NCBI RefSeq assembly: GCF_000002235.5
Contig: NW_022145596.1
Location: 2,756,852-2,820,851, forward strand
DNA length: 64,000 nucleotides
Reading direction: 5' to 3'
Source of the DNA: Strongylocentrotus purpuratus
Taxonomy: Eukaryota > Echinodermata > Echinoidea > Camarodonta > Strongylocentrotidae
Shown: positions 53,284 through 63,626 of the stretch, piece by piece
How the letters are laid out: every line of letters begins with the position of its first letter
Position numbering within the stretch: the first letter of the stretch is position 1
Translations under genes and position numbers: made by a program
Notes under the pieces: model-generated
What the model saw: the letters and a program-made list of their open reading frames with translations, nothing else
What the model was told of the DNA's origin: nothing
Databases searched by the model: none

Positions 53284-53730
53284 CCAATACAACCCATTAA
53301 TCTAATAAAAACTGAGAATCTCAATCCACACATTTACAAATAATTCATATATTTTGCAGGGAAAGCATTATTAAAACATAATACTTTTTCCAAACTTGGA
53401 TTTATAATAATTATTATTGTTGTTGTTGTTGTTGTTGATGTAAACAAAAAATATAGGGACCTATTGCGAGGGAGAGGGGGCGATGTAGAAACAAAAAACT
53501 ACAGGGGAGTCTTGGGTGTGGTCATTACTTAAAAGGGCTCTTTGGGGGGGGGGGCGGGCGGTAGCTGCGCCAGTCGTCAGTGAAGAGAATCCAATACACC
53601 CCATTAATCAAATAAAGTCTGAGAATCTCAATCCATGTATTTACAAATAATTCAAATATTTTGCCGGGAAAGCCAGATATTAATAATAATATTTTTTTTC
53701 CAATTTTGGAGTTATATACAAATTATTATT
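53284..53730. repeat. Direct duplication of about 135 bp, offset 307 bp
   Basis: CCAATACAACCCATTAATC at 53284 and CCAATACACCCCATTAATCA at 53591 begin two copies that continue in parallel (GAGAATCTCAATCCA, TTTACAAATAATTCA, GGGAAAGC, then AATTATTATTG). They are roughly 85 percent alike by eye. The spacer contains a GTT run and a G tract near 53545. Confidence 0.75.
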
Positions 53731-54140
53731 GACCCAATAAGTCATATAGAAAAAACCCAGTGATTTTACTGATTACTGATATCTCATAATCGATGTTGGC
53801 AACTGTCCACCAATAGGAAAATTTTAATCTGTTGCATTAACTCCAACACGAAAATCATTCGAAGTGAATTCATGAACAATTTCTCCAGCGTGCCTCGAAC
53901 ATCAATATATAACAAACAAGTAACATGTTATTTCTTGGTTAGTAATCATTATAATCAATGTATCTATTATTAAAACGTGAATGTAATTGTAACATGATTA
54001 GACAAATATTCTATTGGTCAATAAATTGCCGAATGAAAGTACAAATCACAAAATTGATGTGCATTGTCATAATTTCCTGTACAAATCATGATCAATGTAT
54101 TTTTCTGTGAGGCGTGTAAAAGTAAATCATGAATATGCAT

Positions 54141-56018
54141 GATTGATTGATTTTTATTCGACAAGCTTCCAACATACAACAATATACAATAATAACAGAT
54201 AAAAAAAAGTCAGCTTGAACAGGATAACCCACGAAAGCTCGAGAGCTTATTTCCAGTGGGGTCCCTTACAGACATGTATAAAATTAATAAGTTAAAATAG
54301 TAATATTTACAGACAGATAAGAAAATTAAAAGAAGGAGAAGAAGAAAAAGAGGAGAAGGAAGAAGAGGAAAATAATGATGAATTTGTAGAATTTCTATAA
54401 CGTACGAAAACATAAGTATATACAACATGAAAAAGTATGAACCGACAGAAGAATAAAAATTTCAATCATATAACATGTCATTCACTTCTCTTCTCTGACT
54501 GTCAAGTATTAGGTATTCCTTTAATTTCCTCTTAAAATGATCATAGTTTCCTATTTCTTTTACACCATTGGGAAGGGAATTCCAATGTTTTATGGCATTG
54601 TAATAAAATGAATTTCCAATACTACCTACTCTTTCAGGTAAGTTAAAGTTGAATCGTCTATTTCTTGTATTATAATCATGTACGTCAGTAACAAGATCGA
54701 AGTTGGATCGAATATAATGATTCGACCTAGTATGATATATTTTATGTACATGATGCAATACGAGTTGTTTTGATCTTTGGTCGACTTCAAGAAAACCAGC
54801 TTTAGAAAGTTCGCTGTAGCCAACATGAGTTCTTGGACCAGAACAGTTGATAAATCTCACCATTTTGTTCTGTATAATCTTCAACTTCTTTTGATCTGAC
54901 TTGTTTATGTTACTATACCATGCAGGGTTAGCATAGTCAAATAAACATTGAATAAGAGCAAAACAGAGTGTACGTCTTGCTTTTAAATCCATACAACTTT
55001 GATATCTGTACAAAAATTTCAGACGAGAATTTGCTTTTTTTACAACTGATTCTACTAAAGATGAAAATGAAATTGCGCTAGCCAACTCAATGCCTAAATA
55101 CTTCACAGACTCTTTTCTCTTGATTGCTTGATTATTGTGTGTCACTTTGAATTCAAATGACTTTTTAGAACTACTTTTAGAACAAAATAAAATGCTTTCT
55201 GTTTTTCCCAAGTGTAAAGAAAGCTTATTATCAGTCATCCAATCGACACACGTAGACAGCTGTTCACTGAGCTTTTCCTCAATATATTTAGGATCAGGAT
55301 TTGAATAGAGTAGTACGCTGTCATCTGCGTACAATAATAGTTTGAAGTCTTTTATACAAATACACATATCATTTATATAACTTGAAAATAGAATTGGGCC
55401 TAAAATGCTTCCCTGAGGAACACCGCAAGTTATAGGCATTAGTTTGGAACGAATATCATGAATGGCCACTACTTGGTGCCGATTAGATAAGTAGGATCTA
55501 AACCAATCTAAACTTGCCTTATCAAAACCCATTAGTTGTAACTTCTTCAATAAGACGCAATGATTAACTGTATCAAAAGCTTTTTGCAGATCAAGGAGCA
55601 CCATACCAACAAAGCGCCCTTGGGAAGTTTCTCTCCTCAAATAATCAGTCAAATGAATTAGACATGTTTCAGTCGAATAATCATGTCGAAAACCAGATTG
55701 AAATTCATAAATTATATCATTTTCTTTGAAGTATCTTTCAATTTGAACACAGACCGATTTTTCTAGAATCTTTGATGCTACGCTTAAAACACTAATAGGT
55801 CTATAGTTGCTAACATCAGTTTTATCTTTCTTTTTATAAAGTGGAGTCACTTTTGCTATTTTCATATCCTCTGGAAAAGTACTCGTCAAGATAGATAGGT
55901 TCATTAAGTAACTTAGAGGCTTAAATAAAACCTTCGCATGAATGCGGTCATGCAATGTCAGGAATGCTATTATTACCTCTTTGGGAATCCTCGCATTTGA
56001 CAAAAATATTCGATCAGA
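54141..56018 (-). mobile_element. 5'-truncated non-LTR retrotransposon (CR1/Jockey-like)
   Basis: The element reads leftwards. It holds a reverse transcriptase frame (54462-56015), then about 320 bases of 3' UTR ending in AATAAAAATCAATCAATC at 54141. A tail made of short tetranucleotide repeats instead of poly-A is typical of CR1/L2-type elements. The endonuclease region expected before the reverse transcriptase is missing: a TAG interrupts the frame at 56018-56016 and C-tract sequence follows. Truncation at the 5' end is the usual outcome of target-primed reverse transcription. The clade is not assigned. Transcription runs parallel to the large minus-strand gene. Confidence 0.85.
54462..56015 (-). 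CDS. Reverse transcriptase (truncated non-LTR ORF2)
   Basis: The open frame begins just after a TAG; the first residues are only the truncation edge and there is no native start. Counting from the TTG codon at 56003 gives 513 residues. Reverse transcriptase blocks appear in order: NYRPISVLS near residue 67, LDLQKAFDTVNH at 137-148 (first catalytic Asp), GVPQGSILGPILF from 194, and YADD at 225-228 (catalytic Asp pair). C-terminal blocks typical of CR1/Jockey-like elements follow, including CLFDYANPAW and a closing FKRKLKEYL. No internal stop is present, so the copy is young or its loss recent. It cannot move alone because the endonuclease is missing. It copies element RNA at a nicked target in the nucleus in intact relatives. 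Confidence 0.9.
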   Translation of the reverse strand, partial: DRIFLSNARIPKEVIIAFLTLHDRIHAKVLFKPLSYLMNLSILTSTFPEDMKIAKVTPLYKKKDKTDVSNYRPISVLSVASKILEKSVCVQIERYFKENDIIYEFQSGFRHDYSTETCLIHLTDYLRRETSQGRFVGMVLLDLQKAFDTVNHCVLLKKLQLMGFDKASLDWFRSYLSNRHQVVAIHDIRSKLMPITCGVPQGSILGPILFSSYINDMCICIKDFKLLLYADDSVLLYSNPDPKYIEEKLSEQLSTCVDWMTDNKLSLHLGKTESILFCSKSSSKKSFEFKVTHNNQAIKRKESVKYLGIELASAISFSSLVESVVKKANSRLKFLYRYQSCMDLKARRTLCFALIQCLFDYANPAWYSNINKSDQKKLKIIQNKMVRFINCSGPRTHVGYSELSKAGFLEVDQRSKQLVLHHVHKIYHTRSNHYIRSNFDLVTDVHDYNTRNRRFNFNLPERVGSIGNSFYYNAIKHWNSLPNGVKEIGNYDHFKRKLKEYLILDSQRREVNDMLYD

Positions 56019-56090
56019 CTATTTTTCTCTTTTTTCTTTTGCTCAATGGGATAGGAGGGGGTTCGGAGCAACTTTTTTTGAAAATCAACA

Positions 56091-56118
56091 CCCCCCCCCC
56101 CCCCCCCCCCCCCCCCCC
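56091..56118. repeat. Poly-C tract
   Basis: About 28 consecutive C residues next to the 5' edge of the retrotransposon. A second C tract lies near 56225-56238. The exact length is doubtful, as for any long homopolymer. Confidence 0.9.
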
Positions 56119-56238
56119 TCGTGAGTAAAATAAAATGTCGCTAAGTCCCGCTCGCCCGCCCGCCATTAACGTTACCATCTTCAAAAACAAAACCTGTTTT
56201 ATGGTTAGGGGGACGGGCCCTTCGCCCCCCCCCCCCCC

Positions 56239-57383
56239 AAGGGTTCCCACCGTTCTAACTTAAGCCTTTCAAAAACGTATGATTTCACTGAAAATCGAGT
56301 TTGACGGTGACAAAATGCCGAAGAAACAGTTTTGTTCTTTTTTTAATTCTCATTGTTTTAATATCTGACAGAAGTAGTTATTAGTCTGTCCTGAGGCCAC
56401 CGAAAACTAAGAATATTATATTTTCTTCTCCCCGCCATACACGTATACACACTTACACGTACACGGGATCTCAGAGAAGCAATGTTTTATAGAGTTTGGT
56501 TTACATTATACTTATAGACCACACATATCTGCATTACTATCCTGGCTGTGTATGTGCTATTGATTCCCAACATTTCAAACACAGTTACTGTGAATTCAAC
56601 TAATCTAAATAGCAGTAAAATTAAATATGTTAGTAAAAAGATGTAAGAAAGAATAATTTAAACATTCAAATTGTAAGTTTACTGTCATACTTGCCGATCA
56701 GCCACATCGGCATAATTGTGTGCATTTGTGTATAATGAGTGTATTGACTATTCATGTGAGCAAATGCTGCCTATTAACACTTAGTGCAGTGCTAAAGGTC
56801 AATACGCATTAGCGCTGACTCTCTATGCTTTGCTGGAGTGAGTAGACTAGCCGCTGCTGCTAATCGCCCTGAAAACAATCAGGTAGAGTTATTGTGATTA
56901 AATGTGACATTTTATTAAATATTTATATCGTACTGTATGTGTGAAGGGGCGCGTTTGAATGCATAGATATTTTATTGAGATTGTGGGAGATTATATAATG
57001 AAAATTCAGAGAATAATTGCTACAAATTCAGAATGTAATTTTGTGTAGTCCCACGTATGTATCTGCTCGTTTGTGGTAGAGGCTACACTTTTATTTCGAT
57101 TAAACTTAAAGTTTTAACAGTAGCAGATAGTAATCTAACTAGATCTTAGTACCTAAGAAAACCCTTTTCTCTTGAAATATTATACTACTGTTAAATATTT
57201 GTATTTTGTATTTTGCATTTAGTGATATTTTAGAGATTTTCTTTGATTTTTATTCTCACCACAGCACTAGGTCAAGGGATAGAGCGAGTATGGGCTAGAC
57301 GCCATTTCCTGTGGTATATTTCTTCCATTGACGGATATCCAAATTTGCATTTCAGAGGAAAAAAGAACAGAAATTAACTTAAT
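56239..57383 (+). promoter_or_regulatory. Probable promoter and 5' UTR of the MTIF3-like gene
   Basis: This is the upstream sequence of the MTIF3-like start codon. A possible non-coding first exon ends at AATCAG|GTAGAG (56882) and could join an acceptor TTTCAG (AG at 57354-57355), leaving a short leader before the ATG at 57384. Both junctions match splice consensus, but no transcript evidence is available. No TATA box is evident. Confidence 0.3.
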
Positions 57384-58001
57384 ATGGCATTGCCAGCATT
57401 TAGAGGGTTACGGAAGACGCCCAAGTTAATGCTAAACCTTTCTCAAATGTGGCCTTACAAATCCCTAACAGCCAAGGTGTCAGGAACAAGTTTAACTAAC
57501 ATCCACAGGTGGAAGCACCATTCAAATTTACCATTGAATCTAAGATCGAAATCTTCCATCGAATGCCTCCATTGTACATCTTATTTGAAATTGATAACAA
57601 TAAATACAAGATTCCTGAATACCAAACACAAGTCTCTGAACCAGAAAGAAACAAAATCATCAGAGTTGGAAGTAGCTCACATCCAAAAGGAACTAGAAGC
57701 TGAGAACAGACTCTCCAAGAAGCAGAAACGCGCAGCATCAGATCCGAAGAATTCCATGATCAACGTTGGAAGGTTTGTGGCGGACAAGATTCTTGAATTG
57801 ATTGATGAGAATGGAACGTCACTTGGATCGGTCAACAGAAATCAAGCCATTGCTTTGAGCCAGCAGAAGAAATTGAAGTTGGTTCTATTGAAGCCTCATG
57901 CCAAGCCTTGGCCAATTTATAAGTTAATGACGGGACAGGAGCTTCATGAGGAACAGGTCAAGCGCAATGAGAAGGCCAAAAAGAAAACATCTCCTACACA
58001 G
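57384..58001 (+). CDS. MTIF3: Mitochondrial translation initiation factor IF-3, exon 1
   Basis: This exon encodes residues 1-206 of a 317-residue protein and ends at CAG|GTTAGA in phase 0. Bacterial-type IF3 binds the small ribosomal subunit, keeps it apart from the large one and checks start-codon pairing; the animal paralogue acts in the mitochondrial matrix. Residues 1-59 have many Arg/Lys and no Asp/Glu, as expected for an import leader. The IF3 N domain spans about 124-195: INVGRF, then LIDENGTSLGSVNRNQAIAL, KLKLVLLKPHAKPWPIYKLM, recognisable as the family's ID.NG..LG...... L.LV...P.A.P...K.M pattern. A basic linker (KRNEKAKKK) follows. The ATG at 57384 is chosen because it precedes the leader. 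The open frame beyond 58001 is intron read-through. Confidence 0.88.
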
Positions 58002-58487
58002 GTTAGAATTCACAGGGAGGTGCAATTGCTTATTGTGGTCAATTGGTTAAATTTATGTTTGTGTGATGTAATTAAGAATGTGATAAGCCTAAGGTTGAAC
58101 TTGTATCAGTTAACAGACTGAAATGTGCACTGTATATTGTCAAAGAGAGGTCAGAACTTTATAAAACCTATTCCTAGAAATGTACATGTACAACTGTCTG
58201 AATAATTTTAATTTCTATTCTAATTTCATAAACCCATATTGGTATCTTTTAAATTACAGAAGTCACATTTTTAAAGCCTCCCCCCCCCCCCCCCAAAAAA
58301 AAAAAAAATGCATTTGTTATTCATAAACATGTTCACAACCTTAAGATTGAGTGTAGTAAAGTACAGTAATGGTTTAGTACTTCAGAATGAACTTGGAGAA
58401 GATATGAAGAAAGCCATATTTTCAAAAAAATGTATGAGTCAGCTCAAGTGACAGATTCTGTTCTCCCTCTGTGTTTACACTCCACAG

Positions 58488-58646
58488 TTAAAAGAAATCA
58501 AAGCATCATGGAACATTGGTCAGCATGACATCGACGTGAGACAACGTCAGCTTCAAAACTGGTTTTCTGATAAGAATGCCAATATCCATGCGAGGGTTAC
58601 AGTCACTGGAGGGAAAGGCACTGAAACGGTACTCCAGGAAAAGCAG
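58488..58646 (+). CDS. MTIF3: Mitochondrial translation initiation factor IF-3, exon 2
   Basis: Bounded by acceptor TCCACAG before 58488 and donor GCAG|GTACAA after 58646. It adds 53 residues in phase 0 beginning LKEIKASWNIGQHDIDVRQR. This is the start of the IF3 C domain, whose family signature is KEIK......HD...K...... FL..G.KV.V....RG. Here it reads QNWFSDKNANIHARVTVTGG then KGTE. The C domain contacts the small subunit near the P site. This exon is too short to stand out as an ORF but fits the neighbouring exons in phase and content. Confidence 0.88.
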
Positions 58647-59074
58647 GTACAATTCTACAGATGAATATTTAGTTTATTTACCATTTTATAAAGCACTTAC
58701 TGGAAGTGGAGTATGATGTGAACTTTCGATTTCTCAGTAAAAATTTGCCATTTAATTTTGGCTTCTTTTGACAGAGGTAACTGGGGAACTGTTATAGAGA
58801 CATCATATCTAACTTCCCTTTCCCATTTATTTCACATTTTTGATGAGTTTGCACATAGCCAGATATAGGTATTATACATGGTTTCAGCTTTATTCAAGCA
58901 TCTAGCTTAACATTTGGCTGTTTATTTGACATGCAACTTACAGAGAATTAAGCATTTTTGCTCCTTAGTACTTGATTCTGTCTTGCATCGTTTCTTTTGC
59001 ACTTTCCTCCTGTTTCCTTTTAGCTTGGGCTCTCTGTGGTACCTTACTTTATAATATTTTGTTTCCATTCACAG

Positions 59075-59251
59075 ATGGCAGTCGTGAATCAGCTTATGCA
59101 TGGACTGGAAGATAGACTTACTCTGAACGGACCCCCTCAGATGGTAGGCAAGAACCTGAACAACCTCAGGGTCACGATACGCACCATGTCTGCTAAAGAG
59201 ACAGCCCTTTATAAGAAGAGCCTAGCCGAAAAAGTGCCTCATAAACCTTAG
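59075..59251 (+). CDS. MTIF3: Mitochondrial translation initiation factor IF-3, exon 3 (C-terminal)
   Basis: Starts after acceptor CATTCACAG (AG at 59073-59074) and ends with TAG at 59249-59251, adding 58 residues. It begins MAVVNQLMHGLEDRLTLNGP and continues to LRVTIRTMSAKE, which corresponds to the final helix and strand of the IF3 C domain. The tail ends KVPHKP. Total length 317 residues is slightly longer than the about 278 of the human protein, mainly because of the leader and N-terminal extension. A separate in-frame start upstream of 59075 is only intron. Confidence 0.88.
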   Translation: MAVVNQLMHGLEDRLTLNGPPQMVGKNLNNLRVTIRTMSAKETALYKKSLAEKVPHKP

Positions 59252-61884
59252 ATAGTTAAAGCATTCTTTACTTAATGTGTTGCTTGCAGCATTATGATTA
59301 TGATTTACTTTACACATATATGCTTATATTTCTGAATTTTATTTTGTTTTGTAAATTTAAATGGCTTGTATGGAGGCAGTGATCAAGAAGAGTTATGAAT
59401 GCAAAAGCATAAAACAACTGGATAAATGTCTCTCTCTCCCTCCCTCTCTCTCTCTCTCTCTCTCTGACATTTTCTTTGAATGAGCCAAAGTAAATGCAGA
59501 TGTCATGGACAGATTCGTCCAGCAGCATGCTTATGATACAAAATTTATCCAAGTAAAGCAATTACATAGTACAATTTGAGAAAATGTAATTTGTATGAAG
59601 GAATTTATTGACTGCTTCCAAAGCAATAACATGCAATAGATTCTTTTATGTGCTATGTCCCTCTGGCTCCCAACAGGCAATATTTTCTGCATGATCACTA
59701 TGATATTATTTTTTTCTCTCCAAGATTTATAGAGAATATGTGCAAGTAAATGCAGGTCTTCTGACAAGTTAAGAATAGATAAGATAAGTGAGATGGTAAA
59801 TCATTTTGGACATTATAGTCTCCAATGCCGTTTTCATGAAAAGATTTCATATTCTACTCTACTTTTGTTACCGGTATGTCTTGTTTTGTATCAGCTAAAG
59901 CATATTATTGAAATATGATTACTGAAAACAGAGTACACTGTATCAAAGTGATCAATGTATTCATCGACTGTATCAACAAGCTCTAGAACAATTTCTTCAT
60001 ATGTAGTACTCTATTTATTCTGCGAATTCATCATTACTTTGGCGTTTGTAATTCAGACAAATGTACAATGTATACTGTTCAGATTCTAAGCTGTGATCTG
60101 TCTGTAGTCAGGTGAGATAGATGATGTACTGGTATACCTCTTTATTCAGGGAACTTGTGATTCAGTGAGAACTGGTTATAATGGGAGTCTGTTCTTCATA
60201 ACTAAGTTCTAGATTTAAAAAACCTCACCTACTATTCAATATTTGTAAAGGAGGCATTTGTATGAGATTGACTTGGAGAAATAAAGTCTGTGCATTTAAA
60301 TGTACAATTTAATAAATGGCAAAAGTATAACAAAGGCATTTGTGAAATGTGAATCTGTGGTATGTGTTCTGAAATTGCTGTGCATAGAAAATTTATCTGA
60401 GCTTTTGAAATGAAGGATTGTAATTGTTTTTTTTGTGGCTTTAATAGCAAAATGAGGTGGTACAAACAATGCAAACATATAGTTGTCAAAATTCCTTATA
60501 TCACATAGAGGTAGAGCCACATGGTTAGGAATGGAGCTGGTAAATATATGTACTATCTTGATCAGGCTTAATTAATATCAGCTAAACTTTCATTCATATA
60601 TATATCAACTAAGAACTTTTAAGACGGTGATATCCCTAACTATTAGACTTGTTGCGTTCTGGACATGCCTTTTTGTGTCACTACGTTTTGCTAAGCCCTG
60701 GCCCCCTCCCTTCTTTTGTTATACAAGCCTTTTTCAGCACCCCTCCCCCCCTTTTCAGCAAAAGTCCGGTGTGTAAAGTCAATACGGGTAGACCTTTTTC
60801 TTTTGTTACGAGCCAGAGAGTTTGGGAACTGACACGCATGGTATCCCTCCCTTCACAGAGTGGGGGGGGGGGGGGGGGGCAGTGCTAAGCTACCTAGGGT
60901 GTTGAACATATTTTCAATGCCTCTATAGTTGGCTTCTGTTAAACGGAACTATTGACAGCCTCATTGGTAGAAGACAGTAAAAGTAAACATAAATGCACTT
61001 CATAAATAATTTGTATACAATACAATTCTCAATGTATAACAATAGCATGTTAGATGTAAATAAGCACAGCAGGAAAGGTTTCATGATATTTATGTAGTTT
61101 TATTAGAACACCAATGAGGATTATGATGGCTGGCACATATAAATAATGCCCAAGAACATGATGAAATATATATGTAATGACTTATATATCATAAAAATAT
61201 ATGAAAGTAACAATGTAACATAAAATTATGTTAGAATGATGAATTGATACTATTTAAAATGACTTCCTAAATCTGGAGAATTTTGTTGTTGTTTACATTA
61301 ACTTAAAAAAAATGGGATGTGCCCTCTGATAATAAATAGTAAAAGAATAATGACTATTTTTTTTATAAAATTGCATTTGCTAACAAGGCAAAAAAACAAG
61401 TCTAGATGTCAAATCCAAAAACAAAATTGCTCATCAATAAGCAACGTTTGTTCCCTGCAATTATGTGCAATAAGTATACTGATACTGACAATTGATAATG
61501 AAATAATAAGACTAAATTTACATAGGTAGAGGTACTTTCCTAGATAGGAAATTGTAAATTGCCAAAAGTACTTGTACTCCAATAGTCATTTGTTAAAATC
61601 TATAGCAGAATTTATTTAATAGCATTAAAAAACATTTAAAAAATATTGATTATCTGACTTCACAATTTTTCCCCTATTTGAATACAATGTTATCTTGAAG
61701 AATGTAACTACTTTATAGTCAATTTTGATAGAATTTTAATAACTTTTCCCCTTTAAGAATTCAAGATAGGTTTATGCACATTGAACTATATTCTTTCATG
61801 TAAACCTGAGACACCTCATAATATTGACTTCTTATGAAGAGCTTATGTCTAGCACACAGTGATGCTTATAGCTTTCTATGATTA
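59252..61884. other. 3' UTR of the MTIF3-like gene and intergenic sequence
   Basis: Follows the MTIF3-like stop codon. It contains a short CT array at about 59429-59465 and a G run near 60861-60879. AT-rich small frames at 60232-60520 and 61317-61529 show no domain. The nearest plain AATAAA downstream on the plus strand that I noted is at 60280-60285. Confidence 0.45.
60280..60285 (+). terminator. Candidate polyadenylation signal
   Basis: AATAAA about 1.0 kb after the MTIF3-like stop codon and followed by GT-rich sequence (GTCTGTGC). It would give a long 3' UTR. Assignment to this gene is inferred from position alone. Confidence 0.3.
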
Positions 61885-62342
61885 GGGGCCAGTCCATATC
61901 ACAGGTAACAACAATTACAATTATAAAATCAGTCTCCTTACGTATAGACAGATAAGGAATTGAGTCTTAGAAAATCGACACTGAAAGCTCATTTGCAACA
62001 ATTAGCAATAATTAGTGAGAGAAAACCAATATCCAATACCTTTATGTAATCATAGTAAACAAATATACCATGCACTAAGAGGCTCTAGTTGAAATTATAG
62101 ATCGAGGTGGCAGGAATAGTGGTATTTCTGTTGCGACCAATAGCACATTGATCTTGATCAATCGTATATAAGATGTCATCCATGGTATAGTGCTATGATA
62201 TAGTGCACTATACCATGGATGACGTCACGGTTACATAAAGCAATGTTATGTTTGGTCACATGATGCCATGTTGACCAATCACTGAACAGGATTTCATTGA
62301 TCAAAAATATAATTACTGTTATCAGTGATATGGGACTGGCCC
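61885..62342. mobile_element. Harbinger-like MITE with TTA target duplication
   Basis: The left end reads GGGGCCAGTCCATATCAC and the right end is its near-complement GTGATATGGGACTGGCCC. The paired ends extend about 35 bases with a few mismatches. TTA flanks both sides (61882-61884, 62343-62345). A three-base TTA/TAA duplication and GC-rich ends are characteristic of PIF/Harbinger elements. Within it, at 62172-62226, is a second palindrome with 22-base arms (one mismatch) around an 11-base loop. The 458-bp body has no transposase. Confidence 0.75.
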
Positions 62343-62345
62343 TTA

Positions 62346-62807
62346 TCCTGCTTTTAAAGCACAGCTACCATAAGGAGTTTCATTGTTCAAAGCATTAAAT
62401 AATGTCTTCTTAGCAGGTAAATACAACATGTACAAGATACCTTGTCTACATACTCGCAGGGCATTGGTAAAAAGCCTCAATCTCAACTAGAATACCAAAG
62501 CAGTAATAGAATACAGATAACATATCACACTTAGTTTACATGGTTTTTCGCATTTTGACATGAATCATTTCCTATGATTTGCTTCCCCTAAGATATAAAT
62601 ATTCCAATAATAGTATGCATACATCCATATCACCAACACAAGCAGATTCCTAAGGTATAAAAATGGGACCAATTCCCATCACACAAGTTATTCCTTTACA
62701 TCAATATTCTCTGATGTTACTCCAGATTGTTTACTAGATTCTACCTCCATGGCAACATGTACGTTCTTTACAACATCGGGACAGTTATCATCAAAGACTG
62801 GGAGATT
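62346..62807 (-). other. Probable 3' UTR of the repeat-protein gene
   Basis: Lies directly after the stop codon of the minus-strand exon at 62808. I see no additional coding sequence. No strong polyadenylation signal is obvious; a TTTATT at 61611-61616 (AATAAA on minus) is too far away to assign with confidence. Confidence 0.3.
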
Positions 62808-63626
62808 CTAATTTTTTCCCGCTATCCTCTCGTTATTTGTGAAACAACAATCCTTCTCCAGTGATGTCTCTCCATGATCAGCAATCTCTGAGAACCTCTT
62901 ATCCATACTTCCATCAAAGTCAGGTGAGATGTATTCTAACCCCTGCATTGCTAGTAGAATATTTGCAGCATATTTATCAAGGTCTGTTTCATCATCTTGA
63001 GATGATTTTGGCTTGTGTGTGACAGCTTTAGAACAATCACCTTTGGATGAATTTGCTAAAGGCATACATGATGGAACTGAACTGGACGTACTTGGAATCT
63101 CTTCTTGAAGTTCAGTGTCCATACTGGGGCTCTTAGGAGAGTCAGATGTACCAGTGATTTCTACTTGAAGTTGACTGTCCATTTTAGAACAATCACCTCT
63201 GGATGAAGTTGCTGAAGGCATACGTGATGGAACTGGACTGGACGTACTAGGAATCTCTTCTTGAAGTTCAGTGTCCATCTTGCGGCTTTTGGGAGAGTCA
63301 GATGTATCAGTGATGTCTACTTGAAGTTGACTGTCCATTTTAGAACAATCACATCTGGATGAAGTTGCTAAAGGCATACATGATGGAACTGGACTGGACG
63401 TACTAGGAGTCTCTTCTTGAAGTTCAGTGTCCATCTTGCGGCTTTTGGGAGAGTCAGATGTACCAGGGATGTCTAATTGAAGTTGAGTGTCCATTTTAGG
63501 GATCTTTGGCGAGTCATCCTTTCCAGGGTCAAAGGTCAATGTATGGAAAGGACTGGATAGAAGGTCAGGCCCTTCAAGGTCAACATGGCCAGCTATTCTT
63601 GAAGCAAGACTCCGTCTCTTTCTTGG
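62808..63626 (-). CDS. Terminal exon of an unidentified protein with tandem 52-residue repeats
   Basis: The exon starts after an acceptor (minus-strand CCCACAG, AG at 63628-63627) and codes for 272 residues to a stop at 62808. It opens with a basic PRKRRSLASR, a possible nuclear localisation signal. A 156-bp (52-residue) unit then repeats about three times, with each unit containing KMD.QLQ, TSDSPKS, MDTELQEE.PSTSS and MP.A.SS. Unit borders fall at about 63025, 63181, 63337 and 63493. The tail, DLDKYAANILLAMQGLEYIS followed by DFDGSMDKRF, is not repetitive and may be the conserved part. Many SP and TP sites suit proline-directed phosphorylation; that is inference. I recognise no family. The exon cannot start at 63539, where the codon is TTG; upstream exons lie right of 63626. 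Confidence 0.7.
   Translation of the reverse strand, partial: PRKRRSLASRIAGHVDLEGPDLLSSPFHTLTFDPGKDDSPKIPKMDTQLQLDIPGTSDSPKSRKMDTELQEETPSTSSPVPSCMPLATSSRCDCSKMDSQLQVDITDTSDSPKSRKMDTELQEEIPSTSSPVPSRMPSATSSRGDCSKMDSQLQVEITGTSDSPKSPSMDTELQEEIPSTSSSVPSCMPLANSSKGDCSKAVTHKPKSSQDDETDLDKYAANILLAMQGLEYISPDFDGSMDKRFSEIADHGETSLEKDCCFTNNERIAGKN

Noticed and set aside
58002..58121. Continuation of the 245-codon frame beyond the MTIF3-like exon 1
   Set aside because: A good splice donor at 58002 and the phase-matching next exon show this part is intron.
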